Source of the DNA: Candidatus Rubneribacter avistercoris | GTDB taxonomy: Bacteria > Actinomycetota > Coriobacteriia > Coriobacteriales > Eggerthellaceae | DNA length: 64,000 bases | Reading direction: 5' to 3' | Assembly: GCA_019115845.1 (NCBI GenBank) | Contig: DXCU01000065.1 | Coordinates: forward strand, 34,498 to 98,497 | In this document: in pieces, positions 24,293-33,427 of the stretch | Layout: every line of letters starts with the position of its first letter | Numbering within the stretch: position 1 is the first letter of the stretch | Notes under the pieces: model-generated | Database searches by the model: none | Told to the model about the DNA's origin: nothing | Seen by the model: the letters and a program-made list of their open reading frames with translations, nothing else | Made by a program: the position numbers and the translations under genes

Positions 24293-26923
24293 ATGACCGG
24301 CGAAATGGGGAAAGGACGCTTTGGCGGCGGGATAAGCAGACGAGCTTTCATGGGGGCGACCACGGCGACGTTGGTCGGTCTGACCTTGAGCGGCTGCAGC
24401 CCTCGCACCAAGGATGAGGACTCTTTGCCGGACGCGGGGCAGGAAAGCGCGGGCGCGGCAGAGGAAGAGGGCGTGTGGATTCCCGCTGCGTGCTGGCTTA
24501 ACTGCGGCGGTAAATGCTACAACGCCGCCTACGTGGTCGATGGCAAGGTGGTCCGTCAGAAAACCGACGACACCCACGAGGACAGCTTCGAGATGCCCCA
24601 GCAGCGCAGTTGCCCCCGCGGGCGGTCGCTGCGCCACATGGTCTATGCGCCGGACCGCATCCGCTATCCCATGAAGAGGAAGCACTGGAGCGTCGAGGAG
24701 CCTCACGGGGAGTTGCGCGGCAAAGATGAGTGGGAGCGCATAAGCTGGGACGATGCCCTAGACTATGTTGCTGCAGCGCTTAAGAGCGCCATCGCGAAGG
24801 ACGGTAACCGCTCCATTGTCTATCCCGGTTGGGCCTTTCAGGCGAACTATGCCGATTGGTTGCGAGCCATCGGCGGCTTCACCGAAATAAACGACACGTC
24901 TTCTTGGGGCGCCTACAATCGCACCGGCAAGGTGGTGGGCGCTGCTCCCACCGACGGCGGCGATCGCTACGATCTCCAAAACAGCGACTTCGTCATCCTC
25001 TACGGTTGCAACCCCGCATGGTCCTCTGCCGGGCAGCCCAATTACTATTACTATGCGGCCAAGGAGGCCGGAGCCCAGTTCGTGTTCGTTGGCCCCTCCT
25101 ACAACGAGAGCGCCGATTTGCTTGACGCACGTTGGATCCGGGTGCGTCCGGGCACCGACGGGGCGTTTATGCTCGCCGTCGCTTACGAGATGCTCAAGTT
25201 GGACGAAGAGCAGGGCAACGTGATCGACTGGGATTTCCTGAACCGCTACACTGTTGGCTTCGATGCCGATCACATGCCCGCCGACGCCGCGCTCGACGAG
25301 AACTTCAAGGACTACGTTTTGGGCGCCTACGACGATCTGCCGAAGACGGCAGAGTGGGCCACCGAGATCTGCGGTACGCCGGTTGAGGACATCAGGTGGT
25401 ACGCGCAGACCATGGCGATGACGAACAAGGTGAGCGCCCTGCACAGCATGGCTTACGCCCGATGCAACGATGCCGACGACATGCCCCAGCTGTTCATGAC
25501 CATCGGAGCCATGGGCGGCCACTATGGTCAACCAGGCCAATGCACGGCCTGCTGTCAGGCCACCAGGGCTGGAAACGGCGGTCCCAGCCTGGTCAAAGGA
25601 GGTTCCACGGGGCTTGCGCAGAATCAGAATCCCGTTAGCGACGTGATCGACGCGCCCGATCTGTGGCAAGCCGTCCTCGATGGAAAGTACCAGTACAACG
25701 ATGGAGCCATGAGCGATCCGAGCACCGTGGAGGTGCGCGACCTGAACGTTCGCGTCATCTACAACCTCTGGCGCAACTCCCTCCAGACCATCCAGGGCAT
25801 AAAGACCGGCATAGAGGCCTTCCGCGCGGTGGATTGCGTCATCACCCAAGACTACGCCTTCAACATGACGGCCCAGTACTCCGACATCTTGCTCCCCTGC
25901 ACCACGAAATGGGAGATGGACACGTTCTACTTCTATTTGACCAACAACACCGGGCGCGATTACGTGCTCTTTCCCTCCAAGGTGATCGATCCCTTGTGGG
26001 AGGCGAAGCCCGATCGCTGGATTGGCAGCGAGATGCTCAAGCGCTTCGACCTCGATCCCGCCGAAACCTATCCTTTCGGCGAGGAGCAGGGCTATCTCAA
26101 CTTCATCGCGAGCACGACGGTTGTCAACGAAGAGGGCACCGACTACGAACCCTTGGTGACCATCACCCAAGAGGACATCGACGCGCTTGGCCTTGAAGGC
26201 ACGCCCCAAGAGGGCCGCATCCCCTACGCCGAACTCATGGAGAAGGGCATCTACCAGGTGCCGCGCTCGAAGGACGACAACCTGGGCAACGTCTTCCTGG
26301 CAGCCTTTCGCGAGGATCCCGACAACAACCCCCTGAGCACGAACAGCGGCAAGCTTGAGATATACTGCCAGGCTAAAGCCGACGGCGTGAACGCCATGGG
26401 GCGCAGCACCATCAAGCCCTACCCCACTTATCGCCCGGCGCTCCATGGTTACGAGGAGTCATTCAGCGATTGGGAGAGCAAGACAAAGGGCGACTATCCC
26501 TTCCAGATGTACAACCCCCACTATCTTCGCCGTGCGCACACCGGTTTCGACAACGTCTCACAGTTGCGCGAGGTTCTGCCCAATCCTGTCTTCCTCAACG
26601 CGAGCGATGCGGCCGAGAAGGGTATTGCCGACGGGGATGCCGTGCGCATTTTCAACGATTACGGACAGTGCCTGCGCCATGCGTCCCTGACCGAGCGCCT
26701 CATGCCTGGCTGTGTTGCCCTTCCGCATGGCACATGGTCGGATCTGACCGCAGACGAGACTCTGGACTCTTCGGGTTCCGATAACTGGATGCTTGCGCCC
26801 GATACGAGCGGCGCGGGAATCTCGGGGTACAACACGAATCTGGTGAACTACGAGAAGTGGACGGAGGGCAACCTCGCCGATGACTGCGAGCGCGTCTTCG
26901 GGCCGGCTGGCGGCATCGAATAG
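24293..26923 (+). CDS. Molybdopterin oxidoreductase, DMSO reductase family, catalytic subunit
   Basis: Protein of 876 residues. A Tat motif (SRRAFMGATTATLVG) with lipobox-like LSGC precedes a [4Fe-4S] motif C-x3-C-x3-C (CWLNCGGKC) closed by SCPRGRS, then the bis-MGD domains (ISWDDALDYVAAALK...; VILYGCNPAWSSAGQPN; LFMTIGAMGGHYGQPG) and a C-terminal MGD-binding domain (NPVFLNASDAAEKGIADGDAVRIF). The enzyme should act outside the membrane on an unidentified acceptor or donor; the family includes DMSO reductase and catechol dehydroxylases. GGAGG 4 nt before ATG 24293 sets the start. An Fe-S subunit follows; no membrane anchor is encoded nearby. Confidence 0.88.
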   Translation: MTGEMGKGRFGGGISRRAFMGATTATLVGLTLSGCSPRTKDEDSLPDAGQESAGAAEEEGVWIPAACWLNCGGKCYNAAYVVDGKVVRQKTDDTHEDSFEMPQQRSCPRGRSLRHMVYAPDRIRYPMKRKHWSVEEPHGELRGKDEWERISWDDALDYVAAALKSAIAKDGNRSIVYPGWAFQANYADWLRAIGGFTEINDTSSWGAYNRTGKVVGAAPTDGGDRYDLQNSDFVILYGCNPAWSSAGQPNYYYYAAKEAGAQFVFVGPSYNESADLLDARWIRVRPGTDGAFMLAVAYEMLKLDEEQGNVIDWDFLNRYTVGFDADHMPADAALDENFKDYVLGAYDDLPKTAEWATEICGTPVEDIRWYAQTMAMTNKVSALHSMAYARCNDADDMPQLFMTIGAMGGHYGQPGQCTACCQATRAGNGGPSLVKGGSTGLAQNQNPVSDVIDAPDLWQAVLDGKYQYNDGAMSDPSTVEVRDLNVRVIYNLWRNSLQTIQGIKTGIEAFRAVDCVITQDYAFNMTAQYSDILLPCTTKWEMDTFYFYLTNNTGRDYVLFPSKVIDPLWEAKPDRWIGSEMLKRFDLDPAETYPFGEEQGYLNFIASTTVVNEEGTDYEPLVTITQEDIDALGLEGTPQEGRIPYAELMEKGIYQVPRSKDDNLGNVFLAAFREDPDNNPLSTNSGKLEIYCQAKADGVNAMGRSTIKPYPTYRPALHGYEESFSDWESKTKGDYPFQMYNPHYLRRAHTGFDNVSQLREVLPNPVFLNASDAAEKGIADGDAVRIFNDYGQCLRHASLTERLMPGCVALPHGTWSDLTADETLDSSGSDNWMLAPDTSGAGISGYNTNLVNYEKWTEGNLADDCERVFGPAGGIE

Positions 26924-26939
26924 AAAGAGGGGAAGAACC

Positions 26940-27515
26940 ATGACGCTTGGATTTTACTTCGACGGCACCTCGTGCCTAGGGTGCAAGACTTGCTCCATTG
27001 CCTGCAAAGACCTCAACGACTTGCCTGTGGGAGTGCAGTTTCGCCGCGTGTTCGACTACGAGGCGGGCGTCTTTCCTACGGCCCGGGGCTGGCATTACTC
27101 CATGGCCTGCAACCATTGCGAGAAGCCCGCGTGCGTGGCATCGTGTCCGACGGGCGCTATGCACCAATCTGAGGACGGAACCATCCTGCATGACGACGAA
27201 GCCTGCATTGGATGCCAGAGCTGCGTTTCGAACTGCCCGTATGGCGTGCCTCAGTATCGCGAGGACCTTTCCATCGTGCAGAAATGCGACGCCTGCGCCC
27301 AAAGGCGCGCCGATGGGAAGAACCCCGTTTGCGTAGATGCCTGCTCCATGCGCGCCTTGGACTTCGGAGACTTGGACGAGCTCTCGCAGAAATACGGAGA
27401 GGGCCTTGTGAGCGAGCTTCCGTTTCTTCCCTCTGCAAGCACCACCAACCCCTCGATTCTCGTGAAGCCCAAGGAGGCGTCGCTTGCGCAAGACTGGAGC
27501 GAAAAGAGGCAGTAG
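26940..27515 (+). CDS. Four-cluster ferredoxin-type electron transfer subunit (DmsB-like)
   Basis: Protein of 191 residues with the four cysteine groups of DmsB/PhsB subunits: CLGCKTCSIAC, CNHCEKPACVASCPTG, CIGCQSCVSNCPYG and CDACAQR...CVDAC. It would carry electrons to or from the molybdoenzyme encoded 16 nt upstream. GGGGAAG precedes ATG 26940. It lacks its own signal peptide and presumably travels through Tat with the catalytic subunit. The absence of a DmsC/NrfD gene downstream is notable. Confidence 0.9.
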   Translation: MTLGFYFDGTSCLGCKTCSIACKDLNDLPVGVQFRRVFDYEAGVFPTARGWHYSMACNHCEKPACVASCPTGAMHQSEDGTILHDDEACIGCQSCVSNCPYGVPQYREDLSIVQKCDACAQRRADGKNPVCVDACSMRALDFGDLDELSQKYGEGLVSELPFLPSASTTNPSILVKPKEASLAQDWSEKRQ

Positions 27516-27584
27516 GCGTTCCGGGGCTTTTGCCGCGCTCCTTCCAAAGGGGCGCTGAGCTTGTCGCATCCGAAACCAAAGAGA

Positions 27585-27613
27585 GGGGCTGCAATCGCGT
27601 GGATTGCAGCCCC
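27585..27613 (+). terminator. Hairpin after the molybdoenzyme operon
   Basis: GGGGCTGCAATC (27585-27596) pairs perfectly with GATTGCAGCCCC (27602-27613) around a 5-nt loop, 70 nt after the stop. The T-run is poor. The remaining bases up to 27860 show no gene. Confidence 0.6.
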
Positions 27614-27859
27614 CTTGCATGTCAGGGGCTTATATCGGATGCGCGTTGAGATATATGCGGGTGAGACGAGGTGCGAAGGACGGGCAGGGGTTGCGGGACG
27701 CGCGTTGCGGGGGAGGGGCGCAGGGTGCGCGGCGTGGGAGTATGGCGCGCAGGACAGGACAACGACTGTGAGCGCTTGGCGCGGCGTTGCGCAAAGCGCC
27801 CTGATCGGGTTGATAGCATGTCAAGGGAGAGGATCCGTACGGGAAAGGAATCTGCCGCC

Positions 27860-30472
27860 ATGCTTGCCGAGGTTGTCGTCCATGGGTTCGCGTTCGTCAT
27901 GAGAATAGCGTTTTTCCTGATGGGAGTGCTTTCGTTGCTTTGGGGCGCGCGACGGTCCTCCAGGGCGTCCGTGTCGGTGCCCCTTGCTCTTGCGGCATCG
28001 CTTTGCTTGATGCTGTCGTCGATCGCCGCTCGTGAAGGAGGGGACGCATTCGTTCTTGCGGGCACGTTCGTCCTGATCGCCGTTGCCGCTTTCGCCGCGC
28101 AGCGGGCGTGCGTCTTAGGCGGGTTCGATGCGCGCATCGCCGCTTCGGCGGCCTTGCTTCTGACGGTGGGGATGGTCGTGGCGTGCGACATCTCCGATTT
28201 CGGAGGGGGCGCCTCCCCTGAGAAGTTCGCGTTGACCGTTGCCCTGGGCTTGGTCTTGGCGGCCCTTCTCGCCCGCGTGGTTGCGCGCTGGGGTGTCGGG
28301 TGGCTGGCGGCGGCGTACAGACCGCTTATGGTTGTCGCCCTCGTGCTGTTCGCTCTTCCTTTCGCGCCGCTGATTGGCGTGTCGATTGGCGGTGCGCGGA
28401 ACTGGGTTGGGCTGGGGTCCCCGCTGTTTCAGCCGAGCGAGTTCGGAAAGGTGGTGCTCGCGCTTGGCCTCGCGGGATTCTGCGCGGCGAACAGAACCCG
28501 GCTGGGGGAGCGCAATCGCCGAGCCGTCGTGCCGCTGCTGGCCGTTTTGGCGGCGTCTTTGCTCAGTGTTGCGGCCCAAAAGGATCTCGGTGCTGCGCTC
28601 GTCCTGTTCGCGATGGCGGGGCTGGTTGTGTGTACGTCGGCGGGAAGGCATCGGGTTGGGTACGCGCTGGCGTTTGCGGGCGCGTTTGCCTCGCTCGCGC
28701 TTGCCAGCCTCGCGTTTCCTCATGTGCAGGATCGCGTGGCGCTTTGGCTTGATCCGACGGCCGATCCTTTGCGGGAAGGGTATCAGTTCGCGTCGGCCAT
28801 GGCCGCCATCGCAAACGGTGGGTTGCTCGGCACGGGGCTTGGTTTCGGTTGGAAATTCGCGAGCGTTCCGGTGGCGCAGTCCGACTATGTTTTGTGCGCG
28901 GTTGTCGAGGAGCTGGGGTTGGTCGGGTTCGCCGTGGTCGCGCTTGCGTACACGTCGATCGCCCGTTGGGCGGCGCGGCTGGGCGGCGCGTTCGAAAGGG
29001 GGACATTCGAGCGCGCCGCTGCGACGGCCCTGGGCGGCCTTGTGGTTGTCGGGGCGTTCGTGAACATGGCAGGCGTGCTCAACCTCATACCCATGACGGG
29101 GGTGGTGCTTCCGTTTGTTTCGAGCGGCGGGTCGGCCATGCTTGCCTCTGTCGCCTCGCTGGGAATTTTGACGGCTGTCGCCTCCAGGGCGAAAGCGGCG
29201 CCTGGCGCGATGCTGACGAAGGCCCCGGCATGTCCGGTGAGCCTTGCTGCGGCCCTGCCGTTTGCGCTCGTCGTTTCGTTCGCGTTCGGTTGCGTCGTGC
29301 AGGTGGGGGACGGGGGTTTGCGCGTAGCGGGCGAAACGGCGCGCGCCGTGGTTCGCGGGTCCATTGTCACCGTCGACGGCGTCGTTTTGGCCGAAGGGGG
29401 CATGCGGGCCGACGACCAGGATCGGCTCTATCCCGAAAAGGAGCTGGCATCCCATGTGGTAGGCGCGATCGACGGTTATCCCGGCTTCGAGCATGCGTCT
29501 GCCCGCTTCGAGACGCTGCTGTCGGGCGCGGACTGCTACGGGGCGCTCGAGCCGGCGGCGGAGCTGCTGGCTCTCGCGTACCGAGGGAGCGACGTGACGC
29601 TCACCATCGACTCCGACATCCAGAGGGCTGCCGAGGACGCGTTGGCGGAAAGCCCGGGGGCGCTGTTGGCGATGGATGCCGAAACGGGCCGCATCGCTGC
29701 GCTCGCGTCTTCGGATCCGCTTGACCTTTCGGAGGGGGTGGATGCGGGCGGGTCGTTTTTGAACCGTGCCACCCAGTCGCTCGTGGCGCCAGGCTCGACG
29801 TTCGAGCTCGTGTCTTTGGCGGGCGCTCCGGACCGGGGGCTTGTTGACGAAGCGGGCTGTGCGTCGGCGGCTCGGCTCGGCTCGGGCGCGCGTCGCGCGC
29901 AGACGGGGTCGCTGCTCGGATCGCCCGACCTTCGGGACGCTGCGGAGGCTTTTGGGTTCGACAAAGACGTTCCGTGCGATCTGCCCTTGGCCTCATCGAC
30001 GGTGGGAAGCGGGGGCGAAACCCTCTCCGCAACGGCGCTTGCGTCGGACCGTTTGGGTACAAAAGACGGTCCGAGCGCAACGTTGCTTCAAATGGCCCTG
30101 GTCATGGCGGGTATCGCCAACGAGGGAACAGTCATGCGGCCGCAGATCGACCAAGAGGCCGAACCGGCCCCGCTTTTCCAGGCCATGAGCGCAGAGGCGG
30201 CCCAGCAAGCGCTCTGCGCGCTCTCTTCGGACAACGGGGCAGAAAGCGGGGCCGCGCAGGGCTCGTATCCGCTGCGCGGGAGGGCGAGCGCTGCGAATCG
30301 GTCGGAGGGCAGGGATGTCTCGTGGTATGTTGGCGCGCTGTCGTGCGATGACGGGCGTGAGATGATTGTCGCCTGCATTGTCGAGGAAAAGAGCGCCAAC
30401 GGGTCTTCGGCGACGCCGAAGGCGCTTGAGCTTGCCGAGGCGTTGCGCGGGGACCCCGTTGCGCAAAGGTAG
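27860..30472 (+). CDS. RodA/FtsW-type glycosyltransferase fused to an inactive PBP-like domain
   Basis: Protein of about 870 residues. The first 430 or so form a multi-helix SEDS domain with well-kept motifs: FQPSEFGKVV, AQKDLGAALVL (conserved Asp), VVEELGLVGF and IPMTGVVLPFVSSGGSAML. SEDS proteins polymerise peptidoglycan. After one more membrane helix a class B PBP-like region follows (DVTLTIDSDIQRAAEDAL, NRATQSLVAPGSTFELVSL, LLQMALVMAGIANEGTVMRP). Its catalytic SxxK is STFE (Ser646, Glu649) and the KTG box is RAS (808-810), so transpeptidase activity is not expected. In actinobacteria rodA and pbpA are separate neighbours; here they are joined. ATG 27860 follows AAAGGAA; ATG 27818 is an alternative. 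FHA and phosphatase genes follow. Confidence 0.88.
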   Translation: MLAEVVVHGFAFVMRIAFFLMGVLSLLWGARRSSRASVSVPLALAASLCLMLSSIAAREGGDAFVLAGTFVLIAVAAFAAQRACVLGGFDARIAASAALLLTVGMVVACDISDFGGGASPEKFALTVALGLVLAALLARVVARWGVGWLAAAYRPLMVVALVLFALPFAPLIGVSIGGARNWVGLGSPLFQPSEFGKVVLALGLAGFCAANRTRLGERNRRAVVPLLAVLAASLLSVAAQKDLGAALVLFAMAGLVVCTSAGRHRVGYALAFAGAFASLALASLAFPHVQDRVALWLDPTADPLREGYQFASAMAAIANGGLLGTGLGFGWKFASVPVAQSDYVLCAVVEELGLVGFAVVALAYTSIARWAARLGGAFERGTFERAAATALGGLVVVGAFVNMAGVLNLIPMTGVVLPFVSSGGSAMLASVASLGILTAVASRAKAAPGAMLTKAPACPVSLAAALPFALVVSFAFGCVVQVGDGGLRVAGETARAVVRGSIVTVDGVVLAEGGMRADDQDRLYPEKELASHVVGAIDGYPGFEHASARFETLLSGADCYGALEPAAELLALAYRGSDVTLTIDSDIQRAAEDALAESPGALLAMDAETGRIAALASSDPLDLSEGVDAGGSFLNRATQSLVAPGSTFELVSLAGAPDRGLVDEAGCASAARLGSGARRAQTGSLLGSPDLRDAAEAFGFDKDVPCDLPLASSTVGSGGETLSATALASDRLGTKDGPSATLLQMALVMAGIANEGTVMRPQIDQEAEPAPLFQAMSAEAAQQALCALSSDNGAESGAAQGSYPLRGRASAANRSEGRDVSWYVGALSCDDGREMIVACIVEEKSANGSSATPKALELAEALRGDPVAQR

Positions 30473-30528
30473 GTTTCGCAGGGTTTACCATTGGTTTCGG
30501 AAGGCGGAACGAATGCGAAGGAGGAATC

Positions 30529-31233
30529 ATGCTCGACCAAACAAGACGCACCGCGTTTCCGCTGAGGGTGGTTCGCAGGTACTTGGAGGCGCGGCCTTTG
30601 AGCCGAGGCGACCTTGAAGCGGCGCTGGCCCCGGTTGCCCGCGTGGAGCTTGACAAATCGAAGCCGGCCAATTGCTGGACGGTTCTTCTGCCCGTTTGGC
30701 GAGATGCCCCGGGCGCGCCGCAGGATTTGGAGCGCGTGGCCAACGAGGCTTTCGACATCCTTGTGGGGCTGGGCATTTGGATGGGCGACAGGCGGTTGGT
30801 CGTTGTGAAGCACGACGCCTCGGTGGAGGCGGGGCGCGTTCGCGTCAAGGCCGAGCTGCTGCCAGACGCCGACGTGCCGCTGCGCTGCGAGGCGGCGTTC
30901 GAACGGGGATGGGGCGTGGTTTTGGGCACATGCCGCGCTTACGCGCCGCTTGTGCTCGAGGTTGATTGGAGCGACCTTCCGGTGACCGTTGCCGACCATG
31001 CGACGGTGGGCCGCGTGCCGGGGTCGGGCCGCATCTGGTGCCCATCGGATGCGGTGGGCAGGGACCACGGCGAGTTCTTCCACTGCGAGGGCAGCTGGTT
31101 TTTCCGCGACTTCGATTCGACCAACGGCTCGCGCGTGGACGGCCGTCCCGTTCGAGATGCCTCCACGCCGCTGACCGTTGGCTCGACCGTTCTTCTTGCG
31201 GAAAGCGCCAGAATAATCGTTCGAGAGATGTAA
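30529..31233 (+). CDS. FHA-domain protein
   Basis: Protein of 234 residues. The N-terminal 150 residues are of no recognised family. The C-terminal FHA domain (about 155-234) has GR at 161 (VGRVPGSG), DHGEFF in place of the usual SRxH segment, and DFDSTNGSRVDGRPV with the conserved Asn at 199; these residues bind phosphothreonine. AAGGAGGAATC precedes ATG 30529. It lies between the RodA fusion and a FhaA-like gene with gaps of 56 and 11 nt, so it is in the same transcription unit. Its phosphorylated partner is probably one of the kinases downstream. Confidence 0.85.
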   Translation: MLDQTRRTAFPLRVVRRYLEARPLSRGDLEAALAPVARVELDKSKPANCWTVLLPVWRDAPGAPQDLERVANEAFDILVGLGIWMGDRRLVVVKHDASVEAGRVRVKAELLPDADVPLRCEAAFERGWGVVLGTCRAYAPLVLEVDWSDLPVTVADHATVGRVPGSGRIWCPSDAVGRDHGEFFHCEGSWFFRDFDSTNGSRVDGRPVRDASTPLTVGSTVLLAESARIIVREM

Positions 31234-31244
31234 GGAGGCTCATT

Positions 31245-32153
31245 ATGCCTGACTCCACCTTTCTGTCAAAGCTCAAGTCGCTCTTCGGCGGCGCCGAGGG
31301 GCAAGATTGCGTCGCGCAAACTTCCATCGCCCTGCAGCCGGACGACGTGGATGCCGCAGTCATCGAGGCCGTACGGCGTCACGGCCGCGTTGTGGGCGGC
31401 GTGGTGGACGTGCCCCTCTCGTACGAGGTGTTCGTGTCTCCGGAGGATTACGACGATTACTTCGGCCTGCGCAAGGATATGCTGCGCCGCCACCTTGCCG
31501 ACGTGGTTCGCCGTTACGCCGAGGACGTGGGAGGCATGCTCGAAGGCGAGCCGAGCTTCTCGTTCCAGGTGGACGGATCGCTTGAAGGGGAATGCCGCGT
31601 GAGGTGCTCCTATCGCAACGTGGCGCGCGATTACGGCGCGACGCCGGTGTATCGCGTGGATCCTAGCGAGCATCTGACGCCGCGCCCCCGATTTGAGGCC
31701 GACGATGCCGATGGAGGCGCTTGCGAAGAGGCCCCGACGATGAGCGGCGGCGCGTCCGATGCCGCGGGCGGTTTGGGAGGCGACGAGGAGCCCGCCCCGC
31801 TCGAACCGCTGCCCGCCTCCATCAGGCTGGGCGAGGTTGTGCATGAGCTGGAGCCCGGCATCGTGGTTGGCGTTTTGCGCGATCGGTCGCGCGCTTCCCT
31901 GCCCGATGTGGAGCTGGATGCGGAGGAGAACGGCTGCGCGAGCCAGATTCACGGAAGGTTCGGATTCGACGAGAAGAGGGGGCTGTGGACGTACACGTGC
32001 CTGGGGCAGCATGGAAGCGCGCTGCGCAAAGGCGAGGATGTCATCGACGTGTCGAAGGGCGAGACGCGCTACGTGGTGGACGGTGACCAGCTGCAGTTCG
32101 GCGTCGGCGGGTCGTTTTACGAGTTCGCCATCGAGGGCGATCATTCGGAATAG
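31245..32153 (+). CDS. FhaA-like protein (DUF3662 plus degenerate FHA domain)
   Basis: Protein of 302 residues. Residues about 10-125 (FLSKLKSLFGG..., VPLSYEVFVSPEDYDDYFGLRKDMLRRHLADVVRRYAE) resemble the DUF3662 N-terminal domain of actinobacterial FhaA. A flexible acidic linker follows. Residues 195-302 form an FHA-like fold (VVGVLRDRSRASLPDVEL..., ASQIHGRF, CLGQHGSALRKGEDV) in which the usual GR is GV and the STNG motif is GQHGS, so phosphothreonine binding is doubtful. GGAGG precedes ATG 31245. In mycobacteria FhaA links PknB signalling to peptidoglycan polymerisation; a related scaffold role is inferred. Confidence 0.8.
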   Translation: MPDSTFLSKLKSLFGGAEGQDCVAQTSIALQPDDVDAAVIEAVRRHGRVVGGVVDVPLSYEVFVSPEDYDDYFGLRKDMLRRHLADVVRRYAEDVGGMLEGEPSFSFQVDGSLEGECRVRCSYRNVARDYGATPVYRVDPSEHLTPRPRFEADDADGGACEEAPTMSGGASDAAGGLGGDEEPAPLEPLPASIRLGEVVHELEPGIVVGVLRDRSRASLPDVELDAEENGCASQIHGRFGFDEKRGLWTYTCLGQHGSALRKGEDVIDVSKGETRYVVDGDQLQFGVGGSFYEFAIEGDHSE

Positions 32154-32162
32154 GAGGCGGCT

Positions 32163-33368
32163 GTGGGCATTTTCGGTAAGAGGAATCCGAGGTGCGTGGG
32201 CGGGTCCATGTTCGACGGCGCACCGGAAGACGCGCCATTCGAGGATGCGGGCAAGACGCCCGAGCCCGCGTTCGAAGGGGTCGAGGAGCCCGAGCATCCG
32301 ATCGATAAGGCCGGGGTCTTCGGGCCCGCTTCCGATGCGCTCGACGGAGTCGAGGAGGCCGACCCTGCGGCTCGTGTGTCTGAAACGTCCGAGTTCTCTT
32401 CGGCTGCGCTCGTGCTGGAGAAGGAGGGGCCGGCTGGGCTTGAAGGGCGTGCGCGGGTCGAGCGATCCGAAGTGTTTGACTCTGCGCCTGGCGCTTCTGG
32501 CACGTTCTTTGAAGACTGCGAGCCGAAAGAGGCGGCGCTCGAAGAGCCTTCCTCCAAAGCGTTCGGGCCTGCGTTCGGCGAGCTTGAGGGCGACACTCCC
32601 GATCCTTGGCCCGAAGATGCGGCGGCCGAGGTGGGAGCGTCCGAGTCGCAGACCACCGAGCAGGTTTCCTTTGCGCTGCGGTGGTCCGTCCGCTCGCAGC
32701 GGGGGCCCCGCGTGACGAACGACGACTATGCGATGGGAGCTTCGAGGCATTTTGCCCTGTCGGACGGTATTGGCGGCGCGCCGCTGGGGGAGGCCATGTC
32801 GCGGGCGGCCTGCGTTGGGGCGTTTTCAGCTTTCGAGGCAGACCTGGGCTGCATTGAGGCCTTCCGCAGTGCGAACGAGGCTGTGATCAGGGTGAAGGAG
32901 ATGACCGACTGCCCAGACTCCGGCGCCACGCTGCTGCTTGCCGAGCAACGTGGGACCAACATGGATTTTGCCTGGGCAGGCGACAGCGTCGCGTATCTTC
33001 TGAGGGACGGGGAATTGGAGCTTTTGACCGAGGTGGGCCGCGCGCGGGCCGGGTCGAACGAGCTTGACGGGGCGGTGGGATACTCGCCTGCCCTAAAGCC
33101 GAGGACGAAAACGGTCGGCATCGAGTTGGGCGACCGGTTCTTGCTGTGCTCCGACGGGGTTTGGGAGGCGCTTGGGCGCGATGAGCTGCGCAGCGTGCTC
33201 GCGGAATCCTTCAATGCCGTCATCGCGGCCGAGGAGCTTGTCGACAGGGCGGCGGAATGCGGCCACGACAACGCCACGGTTGTCGTCATCTACGTCGAAT
33301 CGGGAGGGAGCGTGCTGCGCCGAGCCGCGCAAAGCGATTGCGGCACCCCCGAGGTCGGCGGGTTTTAG
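32163..33368 (+). CDS. PP2C-type Ser/Thr phosphatase with long acidic N-terminus
   Basis: Protein of 401 residues. The first 170 are acidic, proline- and alanine-rich and probably disordered. The catalytic domain carries the metal-binding residues: TNDDYAMG (Asp187), SDGIGG (Asp201), SGATLLLAE, WAGDSVAYLL, LLCSDGVWEAL and DNATVVVIY. This is the PstP/PrpC type that dephosphorylates Ser/Thr kinases and their targets. There is no membrane helix, unlike mycobacterial PstP. GTG 32163 follows AGGAGGCG, 9 nt after the FhaA-like gene. It is presumably the antagonist of the three kinases that follow. Confidence 0.9.
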   Translation: MGIFGKRNPRCVGGSMFDGAPEDAPFEDAGKTPEPAFEGVEEPEHPIDKAGVFGPASDALDGVEEADPAARVSETSEFSSAALVLEKEGPAGLEGRARVERSEVFDSAPGASGTFFEDCEPKEAALEEPSSKAFGPAFGELEGDTPDPWPEDAAAEVGASESQTTEQVSFALRWSVRSQRGPRVTNDDYAMGASRHFALSDGIGGAPLGEAMSRAACVGAFSAFEADLGCIEAFRSANEAVIRVKEMTDCPDSGATLLLAEQRGTNMDFAWAGDSVAYLLRDGELELLTEVGRARAGSNELDGAVGYSPALKPRTKTVGIELGDRFLLCSDGVWEALGRDELRSVLAESFNAVIAAEELVDRAAECGHDNATVVVIYVESGGSVLRRAAQSDCGTPEVGGF

Positions 33369-33427
33369 CCGCCCGCTTTGAGTCGGGAAGCTGGTGTGGG
33401 GTTGGTCGATGGTGATGGAGGACGGCT

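Noticed and set aside
24758..26446. 562-codon open frame opposite the molybdoenzyme gene
   Set aside because: Antisense shadow; the plus-strand frame contains all Mo-bisMGD family motifs.
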